From the NCBI GenBank assembly GCA_028767165.1, contig JARACJ010000001.1, positions 372,001 to 436,000 on the forward strand: a DNA stretch of 64,000 nt, given 5' to 3'. Every line of letters starts with the position of its first letter. Position 1 is the stretch's first letter. The translations under genes and the position numbers were made by a program. Positions 23,209 to 32,500 of this stretch are shown here, piece after piece. The notes under the pieces were generated by a model, which saw only the letters and a program-made list of their open reading frames with translations, was not told the DNA's origin and made no database searches. The DNA is from Proteobacteria bacterium DTSAM18. Its GTDB lineage: Bacteria > Myxococcota_A > UBA796 > GCA-2862545.

Positions 23209-23900
23209 CGACGGCCTCCCTTCTTGCGGCCGAGCATGGCGGTGTAGCCGACGGTGACGGCGGGGGTCTGCTTGAAGTGCCAGGAGCTGGTGAGCTCGCG
23301 GTACTCCATCATGAGGTCGTCGCGGAGCTCCACGCGGATGGAGGAGCTGGACTTGTTCATGAAGAAGCGCATGCCGATGGCGGGGGAGACCGTGGGTGCC
23401 ACGGTGAAGCCGCCGCCGGGGATGATCGACTGACCGAGGGTCGCACCGGCGCGGGCCGCCAGGTAGAAGTCGAAGTGGACCACCCGGGTGCCGCCGGCGG
23501 AGGCCTTGGCGTAGATGGGCGACCAGGCCGCACCGAACAGGGCATGGCCGAGGTGGCGGAAGACGTAGGGCGAGATGCTGCCGTAGGCAGGGGTCTCGAG
23601 GTCACGGTACTTCTGCGTCTTCATGCCGTAGCCGCCACCGATCACCGCGGAGAAGGCGAGCTCCTCGTTGAAGTGCTTGTCGATGGACAGCGACGCGATG
23701 GGGGTGGTGACCAGGGGGTCGAACGGCATCCAACCGACGTGACCGCCGATCTCGAGGGCGCCATCCTTGGGGTACAGGATGTCCTGCACCACGCGGAGGT
23801 CGGAGTTCTTCAGGACGCCGACGTCGACCGTCTCCTGTGCGAAGGAGACGGAGGAAGCGAGGATTCCCGTGGTGATGGTGAGGGCTCGAAGCAGACCCAT
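23205..23900 (-). CDS. Outer-membrane beta-barrel protein (myxobacterial OMP type)
   Basis: 231 residues, signal peptide ending SSVSFAQ. The opening VVQDILYPKDGALEIGGHVGWMPFDPLV, followed by alternating amphipathic strands, is the pattern of the small outer-membrane barrel family common in Myxococcota. AGGAG precedes the ATG. It sits between the VWA lipoprotein gene (upstream) and the TPR gene (downstream, overlapping). Barrel plus TPR plus lipoprotein resembles parts of the outer-membrane Glt complex of Myxococcus, but similar trios occur in non-gliding relatives. Confidence 0.78.
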   Translation of the reverse strand: MGLLRALTITTGILASSVSFAQETVDVGVLKNSDLRVVQDILYPKDGALEIGGHVGWMPFDPLVTTPIASLSIDKHFNEELAFSAVIGGGYGMKTQKYRDLETPAYGSISPYVFRHLGHALFGAAWSPIYAKASAGGTRVVHFDFYLAARAGATLGQSIIPGGGFTVAPTVSPAIGMRFFMNKSSSSIRVELRDDLMMEYRELTSSWHFKQTPAVTVGYTAMLGRKKGGRR

Positions 23901-23948
23901 TGTGTCACTCCTGAATGGAACGGCCTGGGGGGAAGGGCCGGCAAGGCC

Positions 23949-25226
23949 TTAGAAGGGGAGGGGGCGGGGAGCGCCGGAGGCGGGCAGGTACCGGACCCGG
24001 ATGTCGGAATCGAAGTCGGGCACCGCGTCGCCGTGGAGCACCACGGTGTTGGTGGAGGAGTCGTAGGACCAGCCGTCGCTGTAGACGACCAGCTGCAGGG
24101 ACTCGTCGTACTCCTGCGCGGCCCGCTCGACGTTCACGCCGTTGACCTCGACCAGGATGGTCTCGGGAATGGGCAGGGCCTCGAGGGGGAAGGTGTCGCC
24201 CAGGGAGCGCAGCAGGTCACCGACGCGGGCGAGGTTCTCCGAGAAGTCCGACGCATCGCAGCGACCGCGGGAGTCGGGCTCCTCGAGGTTGATGTACGCG
24301 CCGTTGGTGTCGTACACGATGCGGCGCAGGCGGTTGATCTGGAAGGGCGCCTCGCCGGGGTTGCACTCGGGGTTCGGGCCGATGACCGCCCAGGCCATGC
24401 GGTTGTCGAACTGCGAGAACAGGTCGTTGTACGGGAAGTAGTCGCCTTCCTTGTTGGTGATGCGGCGGCTGTTGTCGCCCTCACCGGTGATCAGCACGGG
24501 GATGACCGTGGAGCCTTCGCGGATGAAGTTGCCGTTGGACGCGACATCCGCCTCGGAGAAGTACACCTCGGGCATGCGCTCCGGGTCGTCCTCGGGGGGG
24601 AAGGCGGTGAAGGCGGCGACGCCGGCCTCGAAGTTCTGCCACCAGTCCTGGAAGCAGGCCTCCGGGGGCTCCTCGACGGAGCGGCACATGGCCATGAAGA
24701 CCGCCTCGAGGGGCTCCTCGATGCCGCTGCTGGAGCAGGTGGAGCCACCCATGCCGGCGGGGCAGTCGCCACCGGCGTCGGCGCCACAGACGGCACCGCA
24801 GAGAAGGAACTTCTCGAAGGTGCGGCCCACGTTGCCATCGGACGGCGTGAGGTACAGGGGGTTGCCGATGAGGGAACCCCAGGAACGCTCGGGATCGGTG
24901 GTGGTGAGGCCGAGGTGGAAGTTGAGGTTGCCCTGCGGATCGATGAGGTACTTGAGGTACCGCTGCAGGTCGTCCTTCAGGTCGACGTCGGTCGGGCCCG
25001 TGGAGCCGCCGGCAGGGGCGAACATCTGGGCGAATTCCGCGAAGTTCTCCGCCAGTCGGGTGGCGTCCTCGCGCATGGAGGACGTGTTGTCCACCACGAA
25101 CAGGATGTCTGCCTTGCTGGAGAAGGACTCCTGCTGGTAGCCGGTGAGGCGCAGGTCGTCATAGTCGTTGCAGCCCGCGAGAAGAGCGGTGCCTGCGAGG
25201 GCGAGCATGGAAACGGATCGTGTCAT
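23949..25226 (-). CDS. VWA-domain lipoprotein
   Basis: 425 residues with signal peptide and lipobox (LLAGC). A von Willebrand A domain starts at SSKADILFVVDNTSSMREDATRLAENFAEFAQMF, with the metal-site motif as DNTSS. The central part is rich in acidic residues and Cys (LLCGAVCGADAGGDCPAG, GGSTCSSSG), likely disulfide-bonded. Near the C-terminus ILVEVNGVNVERAAQEYDESLQLVVYSDGWSYDSSTNTVVLHG resembles a small beta domain. Probably surface or periplasmic adhesion or scaffold. GGAG precedes the ATG. The barrel and TPR genes follow on the same strand. Confidence 0.82.
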   Translation of the reverse strand: MTRSVSMLALAGTALLAGCNDYDDLRLTGYQQESFSSKADILFVVDNTSSMREDATRLAENFAEFAQMFAPAGGSTGPTDVDLKDDLQRYLKYLIDPQGNLNFHLGLTTTDPERSWGSLIGNPLYLTPSDGNVGRTFEKFLLCGAVCGADAGGDCPAGMGGSTCSSSGIEEPLEAVFMAMCRSVEEPPEACFQDWWQNFEAGVAAFTAFPPEDDPERMPEVYFSEADVASNGNFIREGSTVIPVLITGEGDNSRRITNKEGDYFPYNDLFSQFDNRMAWAVIGPNPECNPGEAPFQINRLRRIVYDTNGAYINLEEPDSRGRCDASDFSENLARVGDLLRSLGDTFPLEALPIPETILVEVNGVNVERAAQEYDESLQLVVYSDGWSYDSSTNTVVLHGDAVPDFDSDIRVRYLPASGAPRPLPF

Positions 25227-25308
25227 GGTGGTCTACTCCGCCGGTGGTCCTACCAGAAAACCCACCTGCTGTAGACAGCCTGACCGCCCTTTGACGACCG
25301 CCTCTCGA

Positions 25309-25650
25309 TCAGTCCGGCTGGTCCTCCAGCCAACCCTCGACCCGCTCCCTGTGGCGGTCGGGAAGCGGATCGAACTGCACGCCCATGCCGGACCTCGGGC
25401 CCTCGCCCGGTCGGACGGACCAGCGGACGGTGGCATAGGTGCGTACCGGGGCCGTATCGCCGGGGAGCAGGAAGCTCAGGCGAAAGCGCGTACCCTCCGG
25501 TAGCGGGCGCTCGCTGGTGATGAACATCCCCCCCGCGGACAGGTTGGCGAGGTAGTCCGACAGGAAGTCGTCCATCACCTGGTAGGTGACCTGCACCCGA
25601 AGGGGGATGCGGCGCGTGGTGCGCTGTTCGATGTGCTGACGAGGCGGCAT
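25309..25650 (-). CDS. PilZ domain protein
   Basis: 113 residues from an ATG with GGAG five bases upstream; in-frame ATGs 27 codons and 11 codons earlier lack a ribosome-binding site and add only Pro/Ala-rich sequence. The domain has RTTRRIPLRVQVTY (the R-x3-R c-di-GMP arginine motif) and NLSAGGMFI (the N-x-S-x2-G motif), then VRWSVRPGEGPRSGMGVQF, ending with a short helix. Single-domain PilZ proteins bind cyclic di-GMP and alter motility, secretion or gene expression. It lies downstream of a YbjN-like gene and is separated from it by a family B repeat. Confidence 0.85.
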   Translation of the reverse strand: MPPRQHIEQRTTRRIPLRVQVTYQVMDDFLSDYLANLSAGGMFITSERPLPEGTRFRLSFLLPGDTAPVRTYATVRWSVRPGEGPRSGMGVQFDPLPDRHRERVEGWLEDQPD

Positions 25651-25732
25651 GGTCGCTCCGAGGGGAGGAGGCGCCATGCTCATCGGTGCATCGGGGGCGT
25701 CGTTGTCGTAGGGGCGTCCCTTGGGGGGCATC

Positions 25733-25790
25733 GGGCGACGGGGTCGGGCGCAGCAAGCAGCGCCCCTACGCTACCCTGGCGTTCGGGAGC
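25733..25790 (-). repeat. Repeat family B, single copy
   Basis: Contains the hairpin GGGCGC-AGCAAGCA-GCGCCC (25746-25765) flanked by GGTC and CCCTACG, the inverse complement of the copies at 28977-29141. It fills the gap just beyond the stop codon of the YbjN-like gene. Confidence 0.75.
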
Positions 25791-25792
25791 GC

Positions 25793-26206
25793 CTAGGCAC
25801 GGAGGGAGCGTCCCTGGCCGAGCTCGATGAGCTCGGGGCCGAAGGAGCGGGCCATGCGGCCGGCGTGGGTCAGGGCGTGCTCCAGGACGTCCGGGGTGAG
25901 GCACTCGGCATCGAGGGTGCGGGCGAAGGCGAGCTGGTCGGCGTCGAAGAGCTGGAACGCGCCGGCCGTGGCCTCGGCGTTGAGGTGGAGCAGGCGGTGC
26001 AGCAGGGCCAGCGAGGCGTGGACGTCGTCGGCGAAGGGGGCGGTGATGCGCAACCAGGTGCGGCCGTCGCGGGCAAAACAGGACAACAGCAGGAGCTGCT
26101 CGCCGAAGGTGAGCGGTGTGAGCCGGCCCGGTTCGACCGTGGCCTTCAGGCCCACCTGGCGCAGCAGGTGACCGAGCCGGGTCTCGAGTGCCTCGACATC
26201 CATCAT
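25793..26206 (-). CDS. Small YbjN/CesT-fold-like protein
   Basis: 137 residues. Two adjacent ATGs (26206 and 26203) follow GGAGG; the second has the better spacing. The sequence DVEALETRLGHLLRQVGLKATV, RTWLRITAPFADDVHASLALLHRLLHLNAEATAGAFQLFDADQLAFARTL and LTPDVLEHALTHAGRMA has the alternating pattern of the YbjN and type III chaperone fold. The match is by fold pattern only. It is divergent from aroK with about 70 bp between starts and shares strand with the PilZ gene. No catalytic residues are evident; a regulator or chaperone role is a guess. Confidence 0.6.
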   Translation of the reverse strand: MMDVEALETRLGHLLRQVGLKATVEPGRLTPLTFGEQLLLLSCFARDGRTWLRITAPFADDVHASLALLHRLLHLNAEATAGAFQLFDADQLAFARTLDAECLTPDVLEHALTHAGRMARSFGPELIELGQGRSLRA

Positions 26207-26273
26207 GGGGCCTCCGAACGTTGTAGTGTCGCCTTGGTAGGCACGTCGTCCGGCCCAGCAAGGGGGAGCACGC

Positions 26274-26759
26274 ATGCAGGAGCGGATCGCCATCGGCGGA
26301 TTCATGGGATCGGGCAAGTCCACGGTCGGGCGCGCGCTGGCGCAGCGGCTGGGGGTCGCCTTCGTCGACATGGACGAGGTGCTGGCACGGGAGCACGGAC
26401 CCATCGACGAGCAGTTCGCCCGGGATGGCGAGACGGCGTTCCGTCAGCGTGAGACGGCCCTGCTGCGGCGGCTGGCGGGCCAGGACGGCCCGGTGGTCGT
26501 GGCCACCGGCGGTGGCGCCTGGTGCAGCGAGACCAACCAGCAGGTGCTGCAGGAGGCCTTCCGTCGGGTGGTCCTGAAGGTGGGCCTGCGCCAGTGCCGC
26601 GAGCGGGTGGGCCAGGGGGCGGGACGTCCGGTGTGGCACCAGGCCGAGGAGCTGTTCGCGCTGCGCGAGCCCTGGTACGCGAAGAGCGACCTGGAGGTCT
26701 CCACCGACGGCCGCACCATCGACGAGGTGGTCGAGGAGATCGCCGCATGGGTGTCCTGA
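26274..26759 (+). CDS. aroK: Shikimate kinase AroK
   Basis: 161 residues, normal length. Phosphorylates shikimate at the 3-OH using ATP. Walker A is GFMGSGKST with K15. VDMDEVLAREHGPI holds the shikimate-binding aspartate and GGGAW follows. REPWYAKSDLEV is the C-terminal signature. The ATG is preceded by GGGGGAG. Its last codons overlap the aroB start by 13 bp. First gene of an aroK-aroB-lipoprotein-aroQ operon. Confidence 0.96.
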   Translation: MQERIAIGGFMGSGKSTVGRALAQRLGVAFVDMDEVLAREHGPIDEQFARDGETAFRQRETALLRRLAGQDGPVVVATGGGAWCSETNQQVLQEAFRRVVLKVGLRQCRERVGQGAGRPVWHQAEELFALREPWYAKSDLEVSTDGRTIDEVVEEIAAWVS

Positions 26760-27832
26760 ACCGGGTGCGGGTGAAGGCCTCCACCGGGGCCTACGACGTG
26801 GTGCTGGCGCGAGGCCTCGAGGGGATCGGCCGTGCGGTGGCCGAGGTGGTGCCCGCCGATCGGGCCTTCGTGGTCACCGATGCCAACGTGGGACCCCTGT
26901 GGGCGGAGGCCCTGCTCGCGGAGCTCGAGCAGGTCTACGGCGAGGTGGGGCTCATCACCGTGCCGGCGGGGGAGGGCGCCAAGTCCCTCGAGGTGTGGGC
27001 GCGGGTGCTCGATCAGCTGCTGGCGGGCGGCGTGCACCGCAAGGCGCCGGTGTTCGCCCTCGGTGGCGGCGTGGTGGGGGATCTCGCGGGGTTCGCGGCG
27101 GCGAGCGTGCTGCGGGGCGTGCCCTTCGTGCAGGTGCCCACCACGGTGCTGGCGATGGTCGACTCCTCGGTGGGGGGCAAGACGGGCCTGAACCACCCTG
27201 CCGGCAAGAACCTCGTGGGAGCCTTCCACGCGCCGCGGCTGGTGTGGGCGGCGATGGACACCCTGTCGACGCTGCCGCCGCGCCAGGTGCGTGCGGGGCT
27301 CGGGGAGGTGCTCAAGGCGGGACTGATCGCCGATGCCGGGCTGTTCGACCTGGTCGAGCGTCGGTCCGGCGAGCTGGCGGCCCTGCACCCCGAAGCGCTG
27401 GTGACGGCCATCACGGCGTCGATCGCGGTCAAGGCGAAGGTGGTGGAGGAGGACGAGCGGGAGGGCGGCCGACGCGCCATCCTCAACGCCGGCCACACCC
27501 TCGGGCACGGCCTCGAGGCGGCGCTCGGGTACGGGGCCATGGCCCACGGGGAAGCGGTGGGCTGGGGCCTGTGGCTCGAAGCGCGTTGGGCCGAAGAGCA
27601 GGGACTGTGTGAAGAGGACGGCCTTGCAGAGCGGATCCGCCGCGTGTGCGTGGCGCTCGGATATCCAGCGATCCCCTCGAACCTCCCCGATGACGATTTC
27701 TGGCACGCGGTATCGCTCGACAAGAAAGTACAAGGCACTATCTTGAGGTTGCCTGTCGTCAGGCGAATAGGACATTGTGTCCTCCATTCGATTCCCGTCT
27801 CCACGATCCAGAGCCTGTGGAAGGTCCCGTGA
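26747..27832 (+). CDS. aroB: 3-dehydroquinate synthase AroB
   Basis: 361 residues from the ATG at 26747, inside the end of aroK. Converts DAHP to 3-dehydroquinate with NAD and zinc. Seen motifs: GGGVVGDLAGFAAA (NAD site), PTTVLAMVDSSVGGKTGLNHPAGKNLVGAF, GLGEVLKAG, and the zinc ligands in NAGHTLGHGLE and HGEAVGWG. The C-terminus is slightly long, ending [11 protein letters not shown]. Base usage in the last 150 bp looks less GC-rich than the rest. Overlaps the next start as GTGA. Confidence 0.97.
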   Translation: MGVLNRVRVKASTGAYDVVLARGLEGIGRAVAEVVPADRAFVVTDANVGPLWAEALLAELEQVYGEVGLITVPAGEGAKSLEVWARVLDQLLAGGVHRKAPVFALGGGVVGDLAGFAAASVLRGVPFVQVPTTVLAMVDSSVGGKTGLNHPAGKNLVGAFHAPRLVWAAMDTLSTLPPRQVRAGLGEVLKAGLIADAGLFDLVERRSGELAALHPEALVTAITASIAVKAKVVEEDEREGGRRAILNAGHTLGHGLEAALGYGAMAHGEAVGWGLWLEARWAEEQGLCEEDGLAERIRRVCVALGYPAIPSNLPDDDFWHAVSLDKKVQGTILRLPVVRRIGHCVLHSIPVSTIQSLWKVP

Positions 27833-28332
27833 GCCGATCCCTGCTGTCCACCATGACGACGTTCTCGCTGCTGCTCGCCGGCTGCGCTGACACGGCCGTG
27901 GGCGACACCCAGCTCCTGGTTCCCACGGAGCTCGAGTTCTCCTGGGACGAGGAGCTCAACGGTGAGGACGACGGCCTCGTCTCCGCGGTACCCGTGGATC
28001 TGATGGTCTACGACGCCGCCACCGGCGTGCCCGTGGCCGGCACCGACATCGAGCTGAGCGTGATCGGTGCGTCGCTTGCCCTCGAGGGCGACCTGTTCTG
28101 GTACGACGACGACTGCGCGGGCTGCCTGTTCGACGACCGCCGCGGCCGCTTCCTCGAGATCCCCGCCGCCGGCTTCACCGAGGGCCTGCAGGTGTCCACC
28201 GATGGCGAGGGCTTCGTGCGGGTCTTCGTGGTGGTCGATGCGCTGGAGTGGATGGGCGACGACTACGAGCCCGTCAGCCTGCGCGCCGTGGATGCCCACA
28301 GCCAGCAGGACTGCCTGCTCCTGCCCCGCTGA
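27829..28332 (+). CDS. Small lipoprotein inside the shikimate operon
   Basis: 167 residues from a GTG that overlaps the aroB stop (GTGA). Signal peptide with lipobox LLAGC. The rest is acidic and beta-rich ([44 protein letters not shown]), reading like a single Ig-like or carboxypeptidase-regulatory-like sandwich. A CAGC pair may form a disulfide. The family is not recognised. Its coupled position between aroB and aroQ has no metabolic explanation; insertion of an envelope gene into a strong operon is the simplest view. Confidence 0.72.
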   Translation: MSRSLLSTMTTFSLLLAGCADTAVGDTQLLVPTELEFSWDEELNGEDDGLVSAVPVDLMVYDAATGVPVAGTDIELSVIGASLALEGDLFWYDDDCAGCLFDDRRGRFLEIPAAGFTEGLQVSTDGEGFVRVFVVVDALEWMGDDYEPVSLRAVDAHSQQDCLLLPR

Positions 28333-28339
28333 GTCGGCG

Positions 28340-28786
28340 ATGGCGGCGCCCACCATCCTGGTGCTGCAGGGCCCGAACCTGAACCTGCTGGGCGTACGTG
28401 AGCCCGAGGTCTACGGGTCGACGACGCTGACGCAGCTGCAGCAGCGCCTCGACCTGCTGGCCGCCGAGCTCGGTGTGCGGCTGCGGCACGTGCAGAGCAA
28501 CCACGAGGGCGAGCTGGTGGACGCGATCCAGATCGCCGCGGCGGATGGCTGCCTCGGGGCGGTCGTGAACGCCGGTGCGTACACCCACACGTCGGTGGCG
28601 CTGCGGGATGCGTTGATCGGCACCGCGCTGCCCTTCGTCGAGGTCCACCTGAGCAACGTGTTCGCTCGGGAGTCGTTCCGGCACGTGTCGATGATGTCGG
28701 ACGTGGCGCTCGGCGTGGTCACAGGGCTCGGGGCCGCCGGGTACGAGGCCGGGATCAGGGCGCTCGTGGAGACGCGGGTCGGCTGA
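28340..28786 (+). CDS. aroQ: Type II 3-dehydroquinate dehydratase AroQ
   Basis: 148 residues, the usual length. Dehydrates 3-dehydroquinate to 3-dehydroshikimate. [21 protein letters not shown] carries the catalytic Arg and Tyr loop. [12 protein letters not shown] holds the glutamate. [17 protein letters not shown] is the substrate loop, and [18 protein letters not shown] contains the conserved Ser-Asn and His. The ATG at 28340 follows the lipoprotein stop by 7 bp. Last gene of the shikimate operon. Confidence 0.97.
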   Translation: MAAPTILVLQGPNLNLLGVREPEVYGSTTLTQLQQRLDLLAAELGVRLRHVQSNHEGELVDAIQIAAADGCLGAVVNAGAYTHTSVALRDALIGTALPFVEVHLSNVFARESFRHVSMMSDVALGVVTGLGAAGYEAGIRALVETRVG

Positions 28787-28879
28787 CGTCCCGTGCCCGC
28801 GCCCGCGCCCGTGCCCGTGCCCGAAAACGCCGAGCCCATGGCGGAACGCCCCAAGGAATACCTCTCGATGTCGTTCGAG

Positions 28880-29190
28880 CGGTACGCCATCGGGGGACGG
28901 GCCCGGCAAGCAGGGCCCCTACGCTACGTCGTTCTGGCGAGACACCGTCGGCCTCCCTTGGGGCATTGAAGCGTAGGGGCGCTGCTCGCTGCGCCCGACC
29001 CCGTTGGCCTCGCCAGGGGCATTGAATCATACGTGCGCTGCTAGCTGCGCCCGACCCCGTTGGCCTCGCTTGGGGTGGGGCATTGCATCGTACGGGCGCC
29101 CCTTGGGGCAATGAATCGTAGGGGCGCTGCTAGCTGCGCCCGACCCCGTTGGTCTCGCTTGGGGCATTGCCACGTACGGCCGTCCCCTAG
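28880..29190. repeat. Repeat family B cluster
   Basis: The gap between convergent aroQ and sugE has no gene. It holds several copies of a unit: CGTAGGGGCGC, an 8-nt centre, GCGCCCGACCCCGTTGG, then TCGC-TTGGGGCATTG. Hairpins are at 28977-28996 and 29122-29141, with a decayed copy near 29033. A reverse-oriented copy at 28899-28918 has GGGCCC-N8-GGGCCC instead of GGGCGC-N8-GCGCCC, so both arms changed together. Spacing between copies is about 65-80 bp. Confidence 0.82.
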
Positions 29191-29197
29191 GCCGCGC

Positions 29198-29512
29198 CTA
29201 CCCGGCCACCTTCAACCCGACCAACCCCGCCACGATCAACCCGACGCTCACCATCCGCGCCACCGTCACCGGCTCGCCGAACAACACGATCCCGAGGGCC
29301 ACCGTCCCCACGGCGCCGACCCCCACCCACACGGCGTAGGCCGTGCCCACGGGCAGGTCCTTCATGGCGATGCCCAGCAGGTACAGGCTGATGAGCATGG
29401 ACACCGCGGTCCAGACGGTCGGCCACAGCCGGGTGAAGCCTTCGGTGTACTTCAGGCCGATGGCCCAGCCGGTCTCGAACAGTCCGGCGATGAAGAGGAG
29501 GAGCCAGGGCAT
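29198..29512 (-). CDS. sugE: SMR-family exporter, SugE/Gdx type
   Basis: 104 residues from the ATG at 29512, the standard length. Four transmembrane helices are evident. WLLLFIAGLFETGWAIGLKYTEGF carries the essential membrane glutamate of helix 1; the Trp after ETG and AYAVWVGVGAVGT are typical of the SugE/Gdx branch, which exports guanidinium. The upstream 77 bp lacks recognisable guanidine riboswitch signatures. It follows tamA on the same strand, so it may be a read-through member of that operon. Confidence 0.9.
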   Translation of the reverse strand: MPWLLLFIAGLFETGWAIGLKYTEGFTRLWPTVWTAVSMLISLYLLGIAMKDLPVGTAYAVWVGVGAVGTVALGIVLFGEPVTVARMVSVGLIVAGLVGLKVAG

Positions 29513-29589
29513 GGGATGGAATCCTTCATGAGGGAGACGTGGGGGCGTCCCTTCGGTGCGTTTGGGCCGGCGAGACAATCCAGTTCAGA

Positions 29590-32500
29590 TCACCACAGGT
29601 TTCCAATCGTCAGGTGCACCGTCACCGGCGCCACCTTCTGGCCCGTGAACGTGAAGTCGCCCCGCCGCACGCTGCGGCTCCACAGGGCCGTCGGCGTGGC
29701 GATGTCGAACTGCACGGGCCCCACCGGGGTGGCGATGCGCAGGCCGGTGCCGATGCCCACGAGGACGGGCAGGCCGAAGGGGTCGACCTCGTCGGGGTCG
29801 TCGATGAAGGTGTGCCAGGCGTTGCCGCCGTCGGCGAAGAAGGCCCATGCCCAGTCGTCGAGGGTCTTCAGGCCGAGCAGGTTCAGGGGGATGGACCACT
29901 CGGTGACCAGGCGGCCGTAGGAGTCACCGCCGGTGGCCACGTAGTTGGGCTCTTCGGGCGTGCCCTGGCTGTTGGCGTGCTGGGGGCCCACGGCGTCGCG
30001 GCGGTAGCCACGGATGGAGCCGGTGCCGCCCATGCGGAAGCGATCCTCGAGGGGCACGAGGGTGCCGCCGTAGCTCCAGCCCACGCCACCTTCGCCGGTG
30101 AAGCGCAGCAGGGTTCGCCCGACGGGCTGGTACCAGGTGAAGCTGGCCTGGGCCTTGAGGAATTGCGCCTGGGGCCGTGAGTCGGCGCCGTTCAGGCCGA
30201 TGCCCGGGGACCAGGTGGCGCCGGTGGACAGCACGAAGCCGCCGGTGGGCACGATGGGGTCGTTGCGTCGGTCCATGACCAGGCGCAGGCCGACGGTCTC
30301 CTGGGGGCGGCAGCCGTCGGGGAAGATGAACGAGCAGGGGCCGAGGTCGGCCTGCTCCAGCAGCTCCCAGGGCTCGCCGTCGATGAGCGCGCCCTCGTCG
30401 GACCGCACCAGGGAGCGCAGGTCCCAGCCCACGGTGGGGATCAGCACGATGGTGGGCGCCACCGGGATCTCCCACTGCAGGGACAGGCCGGCCTTGTCGA
30501 GGGCCCAGGCCCGCTCCTGCTGACGCTCCCGGAGCAGCGCGTACAGGGTCCACGCATGGCCGGGGAAGGGGAAGTCCTTGGCCTTGTAGGCAGCGGAGAG
30601 GCGCCACTCGGGCAGCGCCGTGTTCAGGGCCCAGCTCGGCGCCTCCGGATCGGAGAACCAGTCGAGGCCCACCTGACCCTGCAGGTCGAGGCGGTGGCCG
30701 AGGCCCCACAGGTTCCGGCGCGCGATGCGGTTGTACAGGCGGATGCCCTGGTCGGTGTTGAGGCCCCCACCGAACTCGAAGGTCCACCGCTTGCGCTCGG
30801 TGAGGCTGAAGATGACGTCGCGGGCGGGGCCGTCGCCGAGGATCTCCCAGGTGACGCTCGAGAAGATGCCGAGGCCGTACAGGCGGGCGCGGGCCTGATC
30901 GAGGGCGTCGGGGGAGATGGGCTCGCCGCGCTGCAGGCCGAGGTTGTCCATCACGACCCGGCGCTGGGTGTGCCGCAGGCCGTCGACCACCAGGGCGCGC
31001 AGGCGCACGCGGTCGCCGGTGACGATCGTCATGTCGGCCTCGCCCACCGGGAAGGCGCCGGTACGGTCGAGCCGGGTGCGCACCGTGACGCGGGCGTCGA
31101 GCCAGCCGTCCCGCTCCAGGTCGGCCTCGAGCAGGCGGGCCACGGACTCCACGGGGGCCCGCACGGCCGGCGTGCCCACCAGCTCCTGCAGCTCGCCGGT
31201 GGCCCAGGCGACGTGGTCGGCCACGCCCTGCTCGTCGCCCTCCACCGAGACCGTCAGGCGACGCAGCAGCGCCTGGGGCCCCTCGTTGATGAGGAAGGTG
31301 GGCGTGAAGCGCCCCCGGTTGCCCACCGCCGCGGCCAGCATGGCGTCGAAGTCGTCGGCCAGCATCACGGAGGCGTCCGGGTAGCCCTGGGCGCGGTAGG
31401 CGTCCTGCAGGGCCTGGGGCGCGTTCATGAGGGCCGAACGGTTCAGGCGCCGCCGCTCGAGCTGCTCGTCGGAGCGGATCACGACGGTGGCGAGGTCGCG
31501 GCGGGAGAACGCCGTGGCGCCCTCGAAGGTCATGCGTCCGAGCCGGTAGGGCAGGTCGCGCTCGACGCGGACCCGCAGCTCGGTGCCCTCGGGGGTGGGC
31601 ACGGCGGCGACGTCGACCTCGGCGTTGAGGAAGCCCCGGCGCTGCTCCTCCCGCAGCAACCGGCTCTCGGCGGACTCGAGGAAGCGCTCCGACAGGCGGG
31701 TGTACTGGGACAGGCCCAGCAGGCGGATCACCTGGCCGCGGCCGTTGAAGCCCTTGCCCTTCACATCCAAGGTGAGGCGGGGGCCGGGACTGACGGTGAA
31801 CACCGCGCGGGTGGGCCGGGTGTCGCCCTCGGCCTCCGTGGACCGCTGGGCCGCCACCACGGTGGCCTGGTTGTAGCCCCGGTGCACGGAGAGGATCTTG
31901 TCGCCCATCTGCTGCAGGCGGCCCGTGATGTCCCGGGCCGCGGCCCGCAGGTTGGCCTCGCTCGCGGGCGCGCCGGGGCGCACCTGGTGGCCCCGTGCCC
32001 ACATCCGCAGGCGCCGCTCGGGCACCGGCAGATCGCCGACGAACTCGATCCGGTCGTAGACGTGGCGGGGACCGGGCTGGACCACCACGTCGACCCGGAC
32101 CCGGGCGCCGGCCCGTGTGGTGGACAGGTCGACCTTGGCCTCGCGCCAGCCGTCCTCGGCCAGCTCGGCCTGCAGGTCGGCCAGCAGCAGGGCGGTGTCG
32201 TGATCCGGGTGGAACACCTCGCCCTCCCATGGTCGGAGCGCGGGCTGGAGCAGCTTGCGGATGTGCCGGGGACCCTGGACGTGGGTCTCGACCAGCTTGG
32301 GGGCGCCCTGCACGAGGTAGGTGAGCTGCAGCTCGGTGATGAGCTCACCGGTGGCGGCATCGAAGCTGATGAGCGGGTCGACGTGGGCCTCGACGGCGGC
32401 GAACTCCCCCAGCCGGAACAGGGTGAGGATGTCGGTGCGCACCGCCTCCTCGTCGAGCACGTCGCCCTGCTCGAGGGTGAGCAGGGGCAGCAGGTCGTCG

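Noticed and set aside
29513-29589. Guanidine riboswitch upstream of sugE
   Set aside because: ACG triplets flanked by GGG/CCC are present, but the paired ACGR loops of the class II motif and the conserved class I and III cores are not.
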